A stretch of DNA of 64,000 nt from Plasticicumulans lactativorans (GCF_004341245.1 NZ_SLWY01000001.1:204554-268553); one strand, 5' to 3'. Positions 8,675 to 18,461 are shown, counted from the stretch's first letter. Program-made: numbers and translations. Notes: generated by a model from the sequence alone, not told the origin.

Positions 8675-10522
8675 TCAGGCGGTGCGGGCGAAGTAGCGGA
8701 AGCCGTTGCGGCCGTCGCACTTGACCCGGTACATCGCGCTGTCGGCGTGGTTCAGCAGGGTGTCGAGGTCGGTGCCGTGCTCGGGGTAGAGGCTGATGCC
8801 GATGCTCGCCGACACCTGGCACTCGTGGCCATCGAGCACGCAGGGCGCGGCGAGCGTTTCGAGGATGTGGCGGGCGATGCGGTCGAGGTCGGCCGGGTCG
8901 CGGATGTCTTCGAGCAGCACCACGAACTCGTCGCCGCCGAGGCGCGCCACGGTGTCGCTCGCCCGCACGCAGGCGCGCAGGCGCCGGCCCGTCTCGTGCA
9001 GCAGGCTGTCGCCGCTGGCGTGGCCGAGGCTGTCGTTGATCTGCTTGAAGTGGTCGAGGTCGATGAACAGCAGTGCCAGCCCGGCGCGTTCGCGCTCGGC
9101 AAGGCCGAGCGCGGTGCGCAGCCGGCTCTGGAACAGCGAGCGGTTGGGCAGGCCGGTGAGGGCGTCGAAGTGCGCGAGCTGGCGGATGGTCGCGGCGTCG
9201 CGCTCCTGCAGCAGCGTGGAGCCGAGCCAGCGCGCCAAAAGGCGCATGAACTCGATCGACTCGGCGTCGAACGGCGCCGGCTCGGTGCCGAAGAACTCCA
9301 CCGCGCCGCGGATGCCGTCGCCGAGGTCGGGGTCGCCGAGCGGCGCGCCGATGTAGCGGCGCAGCTCCGCGGGCAGCCCGGCCCCGGCGGCGTCGTGGGC
9401 GAGATCGGCGATCGCCAGCACCAGCCCGGCGCCCGGCGGCTGCGTGCAGAGCTGGCTCGGGCCGACCGCGCCGGCGGGTATCGGCGTGCTGTAGAGCACG
9501 CGGCAGCCGCGCTCGCGATGGCCGCCGCAGACGCGCCCGTAGGGCATGCCGAGGTGCCCGGCGGCGAGCTCCAACGCCTGGCGCAGGCGTTCTTCGAGCG
9601 GATGGTGCCCCGCGGCCATGATCGCGTTCAGCGTGTGCAGGCCGCGCTGGTGGTGCAGCAGCCGCGCCTGCGCGGTGTGGCGTTCGCTGATGTCGCGCAC
9701 GATCGCCGTGGTCAGGCGCACGCCGTCGCCGGCGGTGAAGTGGGTCAGGTGCACCTCGGCCGGGAAGCGGCTGCCGTCGGCGCGCTGGCAGAAGGCCTCG
9801 AAGCGCGCCTGGCCGGTGGCGGTGCCGAGGTCGCCGCGCCAGCGCGGATCGGCCGGGTCGCCGATCTCCTGCCAGCGCCGCCGCTGCAGCGTTTCGGGGG
9901 CCCAGCCGAACAGCGTGCGCGCGGCCGGGTTGGCATCGAGCACGGCACCGTCGGCGGCGGCGAGCAGCAGCGCGTCACCGCTGCTGTCGAACAGCGCCCG
10001 GTAGCGCGCCTCGCTCAGCGCCAGCGCGGCCTCGGTGCGCCGCGACAGCATCGCGATGGCGGCGAGGTTGGCGGCCTCGGCGATCACCTGCTGGGCGCGC
10101 TCGTCGGGTTCGCACACCTCGCGGTAGTACACCGCGAAGGTGCCGAGCACGTGTCCCTGCGGGGCGAGCACCGGCGTCGACCAGCATGCGCGCAGCCCGT
10201 AGGGGCGCACGACGTCGACGTAGGGTGCCCAGTTCGGGTGGGTTTCGATGTCGGCGACGACGACCTGCCGGGCGTGCCAGGCGGCGGCGCCGCACGAGCC
10301 GACCTCGGGGCCCATGTCGAGGCCGTCGATCGCCGCGTTGTAGTCGTCGGGCAGGCTGGGGCCGGCGCCGAAATGCAGGCGGCGGTCGGGGCCGACCACC
10401 AGCAGGCTGCACAGCGCACCCGGCAGCTTCTCCTCGATGCCGAGGCACAGCGTGCCGAGCACCTCGCGCAGACCGGCGCCCTGGCACAGCAACTGGATCA
10501 CCTGCTGTTCAGTCCGCGTCAT
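8675..10522 (-). CDS. GAF-PAS-GAF-like-GGDEF diguanylate cyclase
   Basis: 615 residues. A GAF domain (about 15-150, with ETHPNWAPYVDVVRPYGL and ACWSTPVLAP) is followed by a PAS domain (about 165-285), a second GAF-like region (about 300-440) and a C-terminal GGDEF domain (about 450-612). The catalytic motif RLGGDEF is intact with GGDEF at about 529-533. The substrate loop NDSLGHASGD is canonical, and an RASD inhibitory-site motif sits five residues before GGDEF. It is therefore expected to make c-di-GMP with product inhibition. There is no membrane segment. It is transcribed convergently with the DUF72 gene. Confidence 0.92.
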   Translation of the reverse strand: MTRTEQQVIQLLCQGAGLREVLGTLCLGIEEKLPGALCSLLVVGPDRRLHFGAGPSLPDDYNAAIDGLDMGPEVGSCGAAAWHARQVVVADIETHPNWAPYVDVVRPYGLRACWSTPVLAPQGHVLGTFAVYYREVCEPDERAQQVIAEAANLAAIAMLSRRTEAALALSEARYRALFDSSGDALLLAAADGAVLDANPAARTLFGWAPETLQRRRWQEIGDPADPRWRGDLGTATGQARFEAFCQRADGSRFPAEVHLTHFTAGDGVRLTTAIVRDISERHTAQARLLHHQRGLHTLNAIMAAGHHPLEERLRQALELAAGHLGMPYGRVCGGHRERGCRVLYSTPIPAGAVGPSQLCTQPPGAGLVLAIADLAHDAAGAGLPAELRRYIGAPLGDPDLGDGIRGAVEFFGTEPAPFDAESIEFMRLLARWLGSTLLQERDAATIRQLAHFDALTGLPNRSLFQSRLRTALGLAERERAGLALLFIDLDHFKQINDSLGHASGDSLLHETGRRLRACVRASDTVARLGGDEFVVLLEDIRDPADLDRIARHILETLAAPCVLDGHECQVSASIGISLYPEHGTDLDTLLNHADSAMYRVKCDGRNGFRYFARTA

Positions 10523-10582
10523 GTCAGCGCCCTCCCGGCACCGGGCCCTGCGGGCGGGGCGCGCCCGCGGGCTTGCCTGCTC

Positions 10583-11194
10583 TCACTTCACGACGGAAAG
10601 GCCCTTCGGCTGCGCGGCGAACCACGCCGCGAGGTCGAGGCGGTCCTGCGCACTCAGCGACTTGGCGATGCCCGCCATGATCGGATTATTGCGCGCACCG
10701 CTGCTGTAGTCTTCCAGGGCCTTCACCAGGTAGTCGGCGTGCTGGCCGGCGATGCGCGGAAACGCCGGTGCCGGCGAATGGCCGTCGGCGCCGTGGCAGG
10801 CCGCGCACACCTGCGCCGCCTTCTGCTTGCCGGCCTCGGGGTTGCCGCGCGGCGTCGGCGTGCCCGCGGCCGGCTCGACCGCGGCGACGTAGGCGGCGAT
10901 GTCGGCCATGTCGGCCTCCGACAGCGAGGCGGCGTTGGCGCCCATCGTCGGGTGATGGCGCTGCCCCGACTGATAGCCCTTCAGCGCGGCGACGATGTAG
11001 TCGGGGTACTGGCCGCCGAGCTTGGGCACGTGATAGGTCGGATAGACGTTGGTATAGCCCGGAATCGCGTGGCAGCCCGCGCAGGTCGAAAACTTGTACT
11101 GGCCGGCCTTGGCATCGCCGGCTGCCGGTGCCGCCGCGGCGAAGCCGAGGCAGGCGGCGCCCAGCAGCAGACGGCTGAAACTCGCATTGATCAT
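10583..11194 (-). CDS. Diheme cytochrome c (c4 type), periplasmic
   Basis: 203 residues with a signal peptide (LLLGAACLGFAAAAPAAG). Two c-type heme sites are present, CAGCH at 38-42 and CAACH at 130-134. Each half carries a later Met that can be the sixth heme ligand (Met84 in TMGANA, Met173 in IMAGIA), the two-domain layout of cytochrome c4. It is expected to shuttle electrons in the periplasm, often to a terminal oxidase. It is divergent from ilvD across 202 bp. Confidence 0.93.
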   Translation of the reverse strand: MINASFSRLLLGAACLGFAAAAPAAGDAKAGQYKFSTCAGCHAIPGYTNVYPTYHVPKLGGQYPDYIVAALKGYQSGQRHHPTMGANAASLSEADMADIAAYVAAVEPAAGTPTPRGNPEAGKQKAAQVCAACHGADGHSPAPAFPRIAGQHADYLVKALEDYSSGARNNPIMAGIAKSLSAQDRLDLAAWFAAQPKGLSVVK

Positions 11195-11396
11195 CGGGGG
11201 TCTCTCTGGATGGTTGCGGGGCGTGGGGTGAGGTCTGCGCGCCCTTCGGCCGTAAGACTACCGGGGCGACCGGCATTTACAAGCGCATCGGGGGCGCGAG
11301 CCTTAACCGCCGCCGGCGCTTGTGCTCAAATGCTTCCCCCTCCAGCCCACGGGCGGGCGACCGGCCCGCCCCCTCTCGCCAGTGGAGCCTGCCCCC

Positions 11397-13250
11397 ATGC
11401 CCGAGTATCGATCCCGAACCACCACCCACGGCCGCAACATGGCGGGCGCCCGCGCCCTGTGGCGCGCCACCGGCATGAAGGACGGCGACTTCGGCAAGCC
11501 GATCATCGCCATCGCCAACTCCTTCACCCAGTTCGTGCCCGGCCACGTGCACCTGAAGGACCTCGGCCAGCTCGTCGCGCGCGAGATCGAAGCCGCCGGC
11601 GGCGTCGCCAAGGAGTTCAACACCATCGCCGTCGACGACGGCATCGCGATGGGCCACGGCGGCATGCTGTACTCGCTGCCCTCGCGCGAGCTGATCGCCG
11701 ACGCCGTCGAATACATGGTCAACGCGCACTGCGCCGACGCGCTGGTGTGCATCTCGAACTGCGACAAGATCACCCCCGGCATGCTGATGGCCGCGATGCG
11801 CCTCAACATCCCCGCGGTGTTCGTCTCCGGCGGCCCGATGGAGGCCGGCAAGACCCGGCTGGCCACCGGCGAGGTCAAGCTCGACCTGGTCGACGCCATG
11901 GTCATGGCCGCCGACAGCCACGCCAGCGACGAGGAGGTCGAGCGGGTCGAGCGTTCCGCCTGCCCGACCTGCGGCTCGTGCTCCGGCATGTTCACCGCCA
12001 ACTCGATGAACTGCCTCACCGAGGCGCTCGGCCTGTCGCTGCCGGGCAACGGCTCGCTGCTCGCCACCCATGCCGACCGCAAGGAGCTCTTCCTCGAAGC
12101 CGGCCGGCGCGTCGTCACCCTCGCCCGGCGCTACTACGAGGAGGGCGACGGCTCGGTGCTGCCGCGCAGCATCGCCAACTTCCAGGCCTTCGAGAACGCG
12201 ATGAGCCTCGACATCGCGATGGGCGGCTCGACCAACACCGTGCTGCACCTGCTCGCCGCCGCGCACGAGGGCGGCGTCGGCTTCACCATGAGCGACATCG
12301 ACCGCCTCAGCCGGCGCGTGCCCAACCTGTGCAAGGTCGCCCCGGCCACGCAGACCTACCACATGGAGGACGTGCACCGCGCCGGCGGCGTCATCGCCAT
12401 CCTCGGCGAGCTCGACCGCGCCGGCCTGCTGCACACCGACGTCAGGACCGTGCACAGCGAGTCGCTCGCCGCCGCGCTCGCCGAATGGGACATCGCCCGG
12501 CCGAGCTGTTCCGACGTCGCGCGCCGGCGCTTCACTGCCGGCCCCGCCGGCATCCCCACGCAGGTCGCCTTCAGCCAGGACACCCGCTGGCCCTCGCTCG
12601 ACGCCGACCGCAAGCGCGGCTGCATCCGCGACAAGGCCCACGCCTACTCGCAGGACGGCGGCCTCGCCGTGCTGTTCGGCAACCTCGCGCCCGACGGCTG
12701 CATCGTCAAGACCGCCGGCGTCGACGAGAGCATCCTCAAGTTCCACGGCCGTGCGCGGATCATGGAGAGCCAGGAGGAGGCGGTGAGCGCCATCCTCAAC
12801 GACGAGATCAAGGCCGGCGACGTGGTGCTGATCCGCTACGAAGGCCCCAAGGGCGGCCCGGGTATGCAGGAGATGCTCTACCCGACCAGCTACCTGAAGT
12901 CCAAGGGCCTCGGCAAGGCCTGCGCGCTGGTCACCGACGGGCGCTTCTCCGGCGGCACCTCGGGCCTGTCGATCGGCCACGTCAGCCCGGAGGCCGCCGA
13001 GGGCGGCAACATCGGGCTGGTCGAGGAGGGTGACACCATCGAGATCGACATCCCCAAGCGCAGCATCCGCATCGCCGTGTCGGACCAGGAACTGTCGCGC
13101 CGCCGCGCGGTGATGGAGTCGCTCGGCAACCGCGGCTGGAAGCCCGCCAACCGCCAGCGCCAGGTCAGCCTCGCGCTGCGCGCCTATGCCGCACTGACCA
13201 CCTCCGCCAACCGCGGCGCGGTGCGCGACCTGTCGCAACTCGAAGACTGA
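11397..13250 (+). CDS. ilvD: Dihydroxy-acid dehydratase
   Basis: 617 residues from the ATG at 11397, essentially the length of E. coli IlvD; the frame is open upstream but the family begins [19 protein letters not shown]. The enzyme dehydrates 2,3-dihydroxyisovalerate and 2,3-dihydroxy-3-methylvalerate in branched-chain amino acid synthesis. Iron-sulfur cluster cysteines are seen at Cys122 ([12 protein letters not shown]) and Cys195 ([12 protein letters not shown]). The motif [23 protein letters not shown] near the C-terminus is conserved in the family. It stands alone, with a hairpin just after the stop. Confidence 0.98.
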   Translation: MPEYRSRTTTHGRNMAGARALWRATGMKDGDFGKPIIAIANSFTQFVPGHVHLKDLGQLVAREIEAAGGVAKEFNTIAVDDGIAMGHGGMLYSLPSRELIADAVEYMVNAHCADALVCISNCDKITPGMLMAAMRLNIPAVFVSGGPMEAGKTRLATGEVKLDLVDAMVMAADSHASDEEVERVERSACPTCGSCSGMFTANSMNCLTEALGLSLPGNGSLLATHADRKELFLEAGRRVVTLARRYYEEGDGSVLPRSIANFQAFENAMSLDIAMGGSTNTVLHLLAAAHEGGVGFTMSDIDRLSRRVPNLCKVAPATQTYHMEDVHRAGGVIAILGELDRAGLLHTDVRTVHSESLAAALAEWDIARPSCSDVARRRFTAGPAGIPTQVAFSQDTRWPSLDADRKRGCIRDKAHAYSQDGGLAVLFGNLAPDGCIVKTAGVDESILKFHGRARIMESQEEAVSAILNDEIKAGDVVLIRYEGPKGGPGMQEMLYPTSYLKSKGLGKACALVTDGRFSGGTSGLSIGHVSPEAAEGGNIGLVEEGDTIEIDIPKRSIRIAVSDQELSRRRAVMESLGNRGWKPANRQRQVSLALRAYAALTTSANRGAVRDLSQLED

Positions 13251-13263
13251 TCCTGCGCGGAAG

Positions 13264-13288
13264 CCGGGGCAGCGCAACGCCGCCCCGG
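13264..13288 (+). terminator. Possible ilvD terminator hairpin
   Basis: CCGGGGC (13264-13270) and GCCCCGG (13282-13288) form a seven-pair stem starting 13 bp after the ilvD stop. There is no T-run after it, so intrinsic termination is uncertain. Confidence 0.4.
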
Positions 13289-13421
13289 TGCGCCTGCGCA
13301 GGCCAAGGCCGCGCCGGCCATCAGGCTGCGAAGGTTGGGTTTTGCCTTCGTTCACCCGGGCTGCGGACCGGGTAATCCGGCCACATCGTCAATTCCATTC
13401 CCGGTCGCATCTCCCGATACC

Positions 13422-14132
13422 ATGGCGAAATTTCTCAATACCAGCGCAACGAATTACTTTCTCGAAGAACTGATCAAGGGCGCGAAGGATCGGCTGATTC
13501 TCATCAGCCCCTTCCTGAAGCTCAACGATCGCGTCAAGGAGCTGCTCGCCGACAAGAACCGGCTGAAGATCGACGTGCGCATCGTCTATGGGAAAAGCGA
13601 ACTGCAGCCCGAGGAGATCGGCTGGCTGAACGAACTGACCTACATCAGGACGAGCTTCTGCAAGAACCTGCACGCCAAGTGCTACCTCAACGAGGAGCTT
13701 TGCATCGTCACCAGCCTGAATCTCTACGAGTTCAGCCAGGTGAACAACAACGAGATGGGGGTGCTGATCCGCCGCGGCGAGGATGCGGAACTCTATCGCG
13801 AGGCTTACGAGGAGGCGCAGCGCATCATTCGCATCAGTGAAGAGGTGCGGATTTCGCTCGAACGTGTGGTCCAGGATACGGCCGAGTCCAAGCCTGAAGC
13901 GGAGGAGCCGAGCGGCAAGCTGACCTCCTCGAAACTCGCGAAGGCGCTCGGTTTGAAGACCCATGAACTGATCGAGCAACTGGTGGGCTTGGGGCATCTC
14001 GAAGCGAGGGACGGGAAACATTTCCTCACTGCAAAGGGTAAGGAGGCCGGCGGCGAGTTTCGCGTCAGTCCGAAGTTCGGACCTTACTTCCTCTGGCCGG
14101 AAAGCCTGCGGCTCGCCGGCAGCCGGGATTGA
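13422..14132 (+). CDS. Phospholipase D-like domain protein with C-terminal helical domain
   Basis: 236 residues from the ATG at 13422 (MAKFLNTSATNYFLEELI). The N-terminal 1-160 resembles a single PLD/HKD fold: LILISPFLK strand, then His84-x-Lys86 in NLHAKCYLNEE, Ser98/Asn100 in TSLNLYEFS and NNEMG. The Asp of HxKxxxxD is replaced by Glu91. PLD-like single-domain proteins often act as dimeric nucleases or phosphodiesterases. The C-terminal region (about 180-236, with KLAKALGLKTHELIEQLVGLGHLE and FLTAKGKEAGGEFR) looks like a helix-turn-helix DNA-binding module. Base composition is less GC-rich than in the flanking genes, suggesting transfer. It precedes a NERD protein by 99 bp. Confidence 0.75.
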   Translation: MAKFLNTSATNYFLEELIKGAKDRLILISPFLKLNDRVKELLADKNRLKIDVRIVYGKSELQPEEIGWLNELTYIRTSFCKNLHAKCYLNEELCIVTSLNLYEFSQVNNNEMGVLIRRGEDAELYREAYEEAQRIIRISEEVRISLERVVQDTAESKPEAEEPSGKLTSSKLAKALGLKTHELIEQLVGLGHLEARDGKHFLTAKGKEAGGEFRVSPKFGPYFLWPESLRLAGSRD

Positions 14133-14231
14133 GCGCGTGCCTGCCGAGGTCTCGGTAAGGCGGGAAAACCGGCCGGCGGCGGGCGGGCCCATATCCATCG
14201 CCAGAAGCGGGAACACCCTGTCAGGAGACAA

Positions 14232-15011
14232 ATGGGCATGGATCCATCACCGATCGTCCACGAAATCCTGAAAGCCTTTGGATCGGTCCTGCCGATCATC
14301 ATCGTCATCGGGCTGTTCAAGACCCCGTGGGCCAAGGGCTTCTTCGGTGAGCTGCTGGTGAAGCTCATCGCCTGGCTGCGGCTGGACAAGCACACCTACC
14401 GGCGGGTACATGACCTCACCTTGCCGACGCCGGACGGCAGCACCCAGATCGACCACGTGTTCGTGTCGCGCTTCGGCATCTTCGTGCTGGAAACCAAGAA
14501 CATGCGCGGCTGGATCTTCGGCGGCGCGGAGCAGGCGCAATGGACGCAGACGCTCTACCGGCGGACTTTCAGGTTCCAGAATCCGCTGCGGCAGAACTTC
14601 AAGCACGTGAAGGCGCTCGAGGCGGCGCTCCGGGTGCCGCCGGAAACGCTCCACTCGGTCGTGACCTTCGTCGGCGGGAGTAGCTTCAAGACCACGATGC
14701 CTGCCAACGTCACCCAGGGCGCGGGGTTCGTTGCGTACATCAAGTCGTTCCGCCAGCCGGTGTTCACCGCGGGCGAGGTCGAGGAACTGCTGCGCAGGAT
14801 GGCGTCGGCTCGCCTGGAGCCCGGCTTCGCCACGCACCGCGAGCACGTGCAGAACCTCGGGAGCCGGGCGGACCCGAACGCCGAGCGGCGCTGTCCCCGC
14901 TGCGGCAGCCCGATGGTGCTGCGCACCGTGAAGGCGGGCGCGCGCGCCGGCGAGCGGTTCTGGGGCTGTTCGACCTTCCCGAAATGCCGGGCGATCCAGA
15001 ACCTCGCGTAG
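14232..15011 (+). CDS. NERD-domain protein with N-terminal membrane segment and C4 zinc finger
   Basis: 259 residues. A hydrophobic segment (about 13-28) is followed by a NERD (nuclease-related) domain. The nuclease-fold signature IDHVFVSRFGIFVLETKN places Asp74, Glu87 and Lys89 as the candidate D-ExK site. The C-terminus is a topoisomerase-type C4 zinc finger with Cys221, Cys224, Cys246 and Cys252. AGGAG lies a few bases before the ATG. NERD proteins are predicted DNA-processing enzymes, and this one may act on DNA at the membrane. It follows the PLD-like gene and may form a pair with it. GC is lower than in flanking core genes. Confidence 0.85.
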   Translation: MGMDPSPIVHEILKAFGSVLPIIIVIGLFKTPWAKGFFGELLVKLIAWLRLDKHTYRRVHDLTLPTPDGSTQIDHVFVSRFGIFVLETKNMRGWIFGGAEQAQWTQTLYRRTFRFQNPLRQNFKHVKALEAALRVPPETLHSVVTFVGGSSFKTTMPANVTQGAGFVAYIKSFRQPVFTAGEVEELLRRMASARLEPGFATHREHVQNLGSRADPNAERRCPRCGSPMVLRTVKAGARAGERFWGCSTFPKCRAIQNLA

Positions 15012-15123
15012 GTGGCGCCGGTCGTCACGGGATAGGCGGGTCGTGAGCCTCGGCCACGGCCCGGTTGCCGAGCGCGGCCCTGCGGGGCCGCGGCCTTGTT
15101 CAGGTCCGACCAGGAGGTGGCAC

Positions 15124-15621
15124 ATGCCGACCTTGCAGAGGATCACCCCGTTCCTGTGGTTCGACGATCAAGCCGAGGCGGCCGCCGCGTTCTACGTCGG
15201 CATCTTCCCGCATGCGCGGATCGTTAGCGTTTCCCGCTACGGCGAGGCGGGGCAGGAGGTGCACGGCAGGCCGGCGGGATCGGTGATGGTGGTGAGCTTC
15301 GAGCTCGACGGGCAGCGTTTCGACGCCCTCAACGGCGGCCCGGTGTTCCGCTTCAACGAGGCCGTCTCGTTCCAGATCCACTGCGCGACGCAGGCGGAGG
15401 TGGACCATTACTGGGACGCCCTGGCGGCGGGCGGGGACGAACGCGCGCAGCAGTGTGGCTGGCTCAAGGACCGCTACGGGGTGTCGTGGCAGGTCGTGCC
15501 CGATGGGCTGGCCGAGTTGCTCGCCGACCCCGACTCTGCCAGGGCCGGCAGGACCATGGCGGCGATGCTGCAGATGAAGAAGCTCGACATCGCCGCCCTG
15601 CGGCGCGCCCACGCCGGGTAG
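15124..15621 (+). CDS. VOC superfamily protein (PhnB / 3-demethylubiquinone methyltransferase-like)
   Basis: 165 residues from the ATG at 15124, with AGGAGG eight bases upstream. The start MPTLQRITPFLWFDDQAEAA, then FYVGIFPHARI, and SFQIHCATQAEVDHYWDAL and CGWLKDRYGVSWQVVP are typical of the PhnB-like vicinal oxygen chelate family, misnamed 3-demethylubiquinone-9 3-methyltransferase in many databases. The actual reaction is unknown. It is probably cytoplasmic. Confidence 0.9.
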   Translation: MPTLQRITPFLWFDDQAEAAAAFYVGIFPHARIVSVSRYGEAGQEVHGRPAGSVMVVSFELDGQRFDALNGGPVFRFNEAVSFQIHCATQAEVDHYWDALAAGGDERAQQCGWLKDRYGVSWQVVPDGLAELLADPDSARAGRTMAAMLQMKKLDIAALRRAHAG

Positions 15622-15698
15622 CGGGCGGCTTGCCGCGTGTCGCGCCGGCAGGAATCATCGGCCGGGCGGCGCGGCATGCGCCCGCCGGAGGGATGACG

Positions 15699-15992
15699 AT
15701 GTGCCGGAACATCAAGACGCTGTTCAACTTCGAGCCGCCGGCGAGCGAGGCCGAGATCCGCGCCGCCGCGCTGCAGTTCGTGCGCAAGCTCAGCGGCTTC
15801 AACAGCCCGTCCAAGGCCAACCAGGCCGCCTTCGAGCGGGCCGTCGACGGGGTCGCGGTGGCGGCGCGCGCGCTCATCGATGCGCTGGTGACCACCGCCC
15901 AACCGCGTGACCGCGAGGTCGAGGCGGCGCGGGCGCGGGAGCGCGCGGCGCTGCGCTTCACGGTGGCGCGCCGCACGGAACGCCCGACGTGA
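15699..15992 (+). CDS. DUF2277 family protein
   Basis: 97 residues from the ATG at 15699. An in-frame ATG at 15693 is too close to the GGAGGG at 15687-15692, and family members begin MCRNIK as here. The body RNIKTLFNFEPPASEAEIRAAALQFVRKLSGFNSPSKAN is the DUF2277 signature. The function of the family is unknown. It lies 77 bp after the VOC gene and may be cotranscribed with it. Confidence 0.88.
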   Translation: MCRNIKTLFNFEPPASEAEIRAAALQFVRKLSGFNSPSKANQAAFERAVDGVAVAARALIDALVTTAQPRDREVEAARARERAALRFTVARRTERPT

Positions 15993-16212
15993 GCGCGGCG
16001 CACCCCGCTGCCGGCGGCCGGGGCCGATGATGCCGCGGCGTTCGCGCGCGCTCGCGCCGCCCGACGCGCGCTGAACGCCGTGTGGCCCGTGGCGCTGGCG
16101 CCGGCCGGCGCGGGCCACTACCTTGGACATCCGTGGCCGGCGGCGGCGCGGGCGGGGTGCCGGGCGGCGCCCGTCGACGGGGTTGGCGCGAGACGAGAGG
16201 AGCGGTTCCCGC

Positions 16213-17799
16213 TTGAACACTGCAACCGATGTGGACGTGCTCGTCGTCGGTGCCGGCCCGACCGGCCTGATGCTCGCCAACCAGCTCGCGCGCCGCGGCG
16301 TGCGCGTGCAGGTCGTCGAGCGCAACGCCGGGCCGTCGCGGCAGACCAAGGCGCTCGGCGTGCAGGCGCGCACGCTGGAGATCTACGCCCGCCTCGGCGT
16401 CGTCGAACGGGCGCTCGCCTGGGGCACGCGCGCCATCGCCGCGAGCCTGTGGGTGGAAGGGCGCCCGGCGGCGCGGGTGCCGCTCGGCGACATCGGGCAC
16501 GACCTGAGCCCGTACCCGTTCCTGCTGATCCTCGGCCAGGACGACAACGAGCGGCTGCTCGGCGATGAGCTGCGCGCGCGCGGCGTCGAGGTGCAGTGGG
16601 GCACCGAACTCGTCGGCCTGACGCAGGATGCCGAGCGTGCCACCGCGACGCTCCGCCAGGCCGACGGCACGACGCGGGAGCTCACCGCCGCGTGGGTCGC
16701 CGGCTGCGACGGCGCGCACAGCACGGTGCGCCGGCTGAGCGGCATCGACTTCCCCGGCGCGCCGTACGAGCAGGTGTTCTTCGTCGCCGACACCCGGGTG
16801 AGCGGGCCGATGGCGGCGGGTGAGCTCAACGTCTACCTGTGGCCGAGCGGCTTCCACCTGTTCTTCCCGATGCGCGGCAGCGACCACTGGCGCGTGGTCG
16901 GCATCGTGCCGCCGGCGCTGCGTGGGCACGACGATCTGGATTTCGACGCGCTGCTGCCGGCGCTGCGCCAGGAGGTGGGCGCCGGGCTCGCCTTCCAGGC
17001 GTGCACGTGGTTCTCGACCTACCGCATCCACCACCGCCGCGCCGCGCGCTTCCGCGAGCGCCGCTGCTTCCTGCTCGGCGATGCCGCCCACATCCACAGC
17101 CCGGTCGGCGCCCAGGGCATGAACACCGGGCTGCAGGACGCCTACAACCTGGCGTGGAAGCTCGCGCTCGTCAGCCACGGGCATGCCGCCGCCGGCCTGC
17201 TCGATTCCTACGAGGCCGAGCGCATACCGGTGGCCGAGCGGCTGCTGCGCACCACCGACCGGGCGTTCTCGATCGTCGTCTCCAACCGCTGGCTGGCCGG
17301 GTTGCTGCGCATGCGCGTGCTGCCGAAGCTGCTTGCGCTGGCGATGCGCGGCGAGCGCACGCGGCGGCTCGCCTTCCGCACCATCTCGCAGACCGGCATC
17401 CGCTACCCGGACAGCGCGCTGTCGCAGGACCTCGCCGCCCCGCCCGGGCACGCGCCGCGCGCCGGCGACCGCTTCCCGTGGCTACGGCTCGCATTCGCCG
17501 CGGATGGCGCCGCCGAGGACCTGTACGCGCGCCTCGACGACACGCGCTTCCACCTGCTGCTGGTCGGCCAGGCCGCACCGCCCGGACTGCCCGACGCGCT
17601 CGACGGGCAGCTCGACGTCCACGTCATTCCTGAGCATCCGCACAACGCGCAGGCGCTCGACCGCGCGCGGATCCCGCGCCCCGCGTTCTACCTGCTGCGC
17701 CCGGACGGCCACGTCGGGCTCGCCGGCACCCGGCTGGATGCCGCGGCGCTGCGGCGCTACCTGGCCGAGCGCCTGCAACTGCAGCCGCGCACCCCCTGA
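16213..17799 (+). CDS. FAD-dependent aromatic monooxygenase (PheA/TfdB family)
   Basis: 528 residues from a TTG at 16213; AGGAG about ten bases before it and the immediate GxGxxG dinucleotide fold (VDVLVVGAGPTGLMLANQLA) decide this start. It has the FAD/NADPH motif CDGAHSTVRR and the second FAD motif GDAAHIHSPVGAQGMNTGLQDA, with a C-terminal thioredoxin-like tail. Family members hydroxylate phenolic rings using NAD(P)H and O2. No pathway neighbours are adjacent, so the substrate is open. A shorter relative is found in the homogentisate cluster of this window. Confidence 0.88.
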   Translation: MNTATDVDVLVVGAGPTGLMLANQLARRGVRVQVVERNAGPSRQTKALGVQARTLEIYARLGVVERALAWGTRAIAASLWVEGRPAARVPLGDIGHDLSPYPFLLILGQDDNERLLGDELRARGVEVQWGTELVGLTQDAERATATLRQADGTTRELTAAWVAGCDGAHSTVRRLSGIDFPGAPYEQVFFVADTRVSGPMAAGELNVYLWPSGFHLFFPMRGSDHWRVVGIVPPALRGHDDLDFDALLPALRQEVGAGLAFQACTWFSTYRIHHRRAARFRERRCFLLGDAAHIHSPVGAQGMNTGLQDAYNLAWKLALVSHGHAAAGLLDSYEAERIPVAERLLRTTDRAFSIVVSNRWLAGLLRMRVLPKLLALAMRGERTRRLAFRTISQTGIRYPDSALSQDLAAPPGHAPRAGDRFPWLRLAFAADGAAEDLYARLDDTRFHLLLVGQAAPPGLPDALDGQLDVHVIPEHPHNAQALDRARIPRPAFYLLRPDGHVGLAGTRLDAAALRRYLAERLQLQPRTP

Positions 17800-17846
17800 G
17801 CGGCGGCGCCGTTCGACCTTTCGGCACCCATCACGACAGGCCCGCC

Positions 17847-18461
17847 ATGCGCCATCGCGGCAGGATCACCCAGTGGAAGGACGACAAGGGCTTCGGCTTC
17901 ATCACCCCCGACGGGGGCGGCAGGCCGGTATTCGTCCACATCACCGCGTTCGCCGGCCGGCAGCGCCGGCCGACCGGCCAGGAGCGCGTGCGCTATGACA
18001 CCCGCACCGATGCGCAGGGGCGCATGCAGGCGGTGGACGTCGTCTACGCCGGCGTGTCGGGGCGGGCGATCGGTGCGGCGCTGCTGAACGGCGGGCTGCT
18101 GCTGCTGGCGGTGGCGTTCCTGGGCGGCGTGGTCTGGGCGGTGGCGGCGGGGCGGCTGCCGCGCGCGCTCCTCGGGCTCTACCTCGGCGCCAGCGCCGTC
18201 GCCTTCGTCGCCTACGCGCTCGACAAGTCGGCGGCACGCCACGAGCGCCGGCGCACGCCGGAGAACACGCTGCACCTGTTCGGCCTGCTCGGTGGCTGGC
18301 CGGGGGCGCTGGCCGCGCAGCGCCTGCTGCGCCACAAATCGCGCAAGGCCTCGTTCCAGGTCGTGTTCTGGGGCACCGTCGGGCTCAACGGCGGCGCCCT
18401 CGGCTGGCTGCTGTCGCCGGCGGGGGAGCGGACGCTGCGTTCGCTGCTGGCCGCGGTCTGA
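17847..18461 (+). CDS. Cold-shock domain fused to DUF1294 membrane protein
   Basis: 204 residues. The N-terminal 1-70 is a cold-shock/OB fold with GRITQWKDDKGFGFITPDG and VFVHITAF, the RNP-like nucleic-acid-binding motifs. It is followed by hydrophobic segments (about 75-103 and 108-124) and a DUF1294 region with AYALDKSAARHERRRTPENTLHLFGLLGGWPGAL and RHKSRKASFQVVFW. This fusion is known across proteobacteria, but its role is not established. It starts 47 bp after the monooxygenase. Confidence 0.9.
   Translation: MRHRGRITQWKDDKGFGFITPDGGGRPVFVHITAFAGRQRRPTGQERVRYDTRTDAQGRMQAVDVVYAGVSGRAIGAALLNGGLLLLAVAFLGGVVWAVAAGRLPRALLGLYLGASAVAFVAYALDKSAARHERRRTPENTLHLFGLLGGWPGALAAQRLLRHKSRKASFQVVFWGTVGLNGGALGWLLSPAGERTLRSLLAAV

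Noticed and set aside
8585..13033. A 1482-codon plus-strand open frame
   Set aside because: It runs antisense to the diguanylate cyclase and cytochrome genes and out of frame through ilvD. Its composition is low-complexity Arg/Ala/Gly, as expected of GC-rich shadow frames.
16123..16212. The longer N-terminus of the FAD monooxygenase from 16123
   Set aside because: The added residues are Arg/Gly-rich with no family match, whereas the TTG at 16213 has a good ribosome binding site and starts at the FAD fold.
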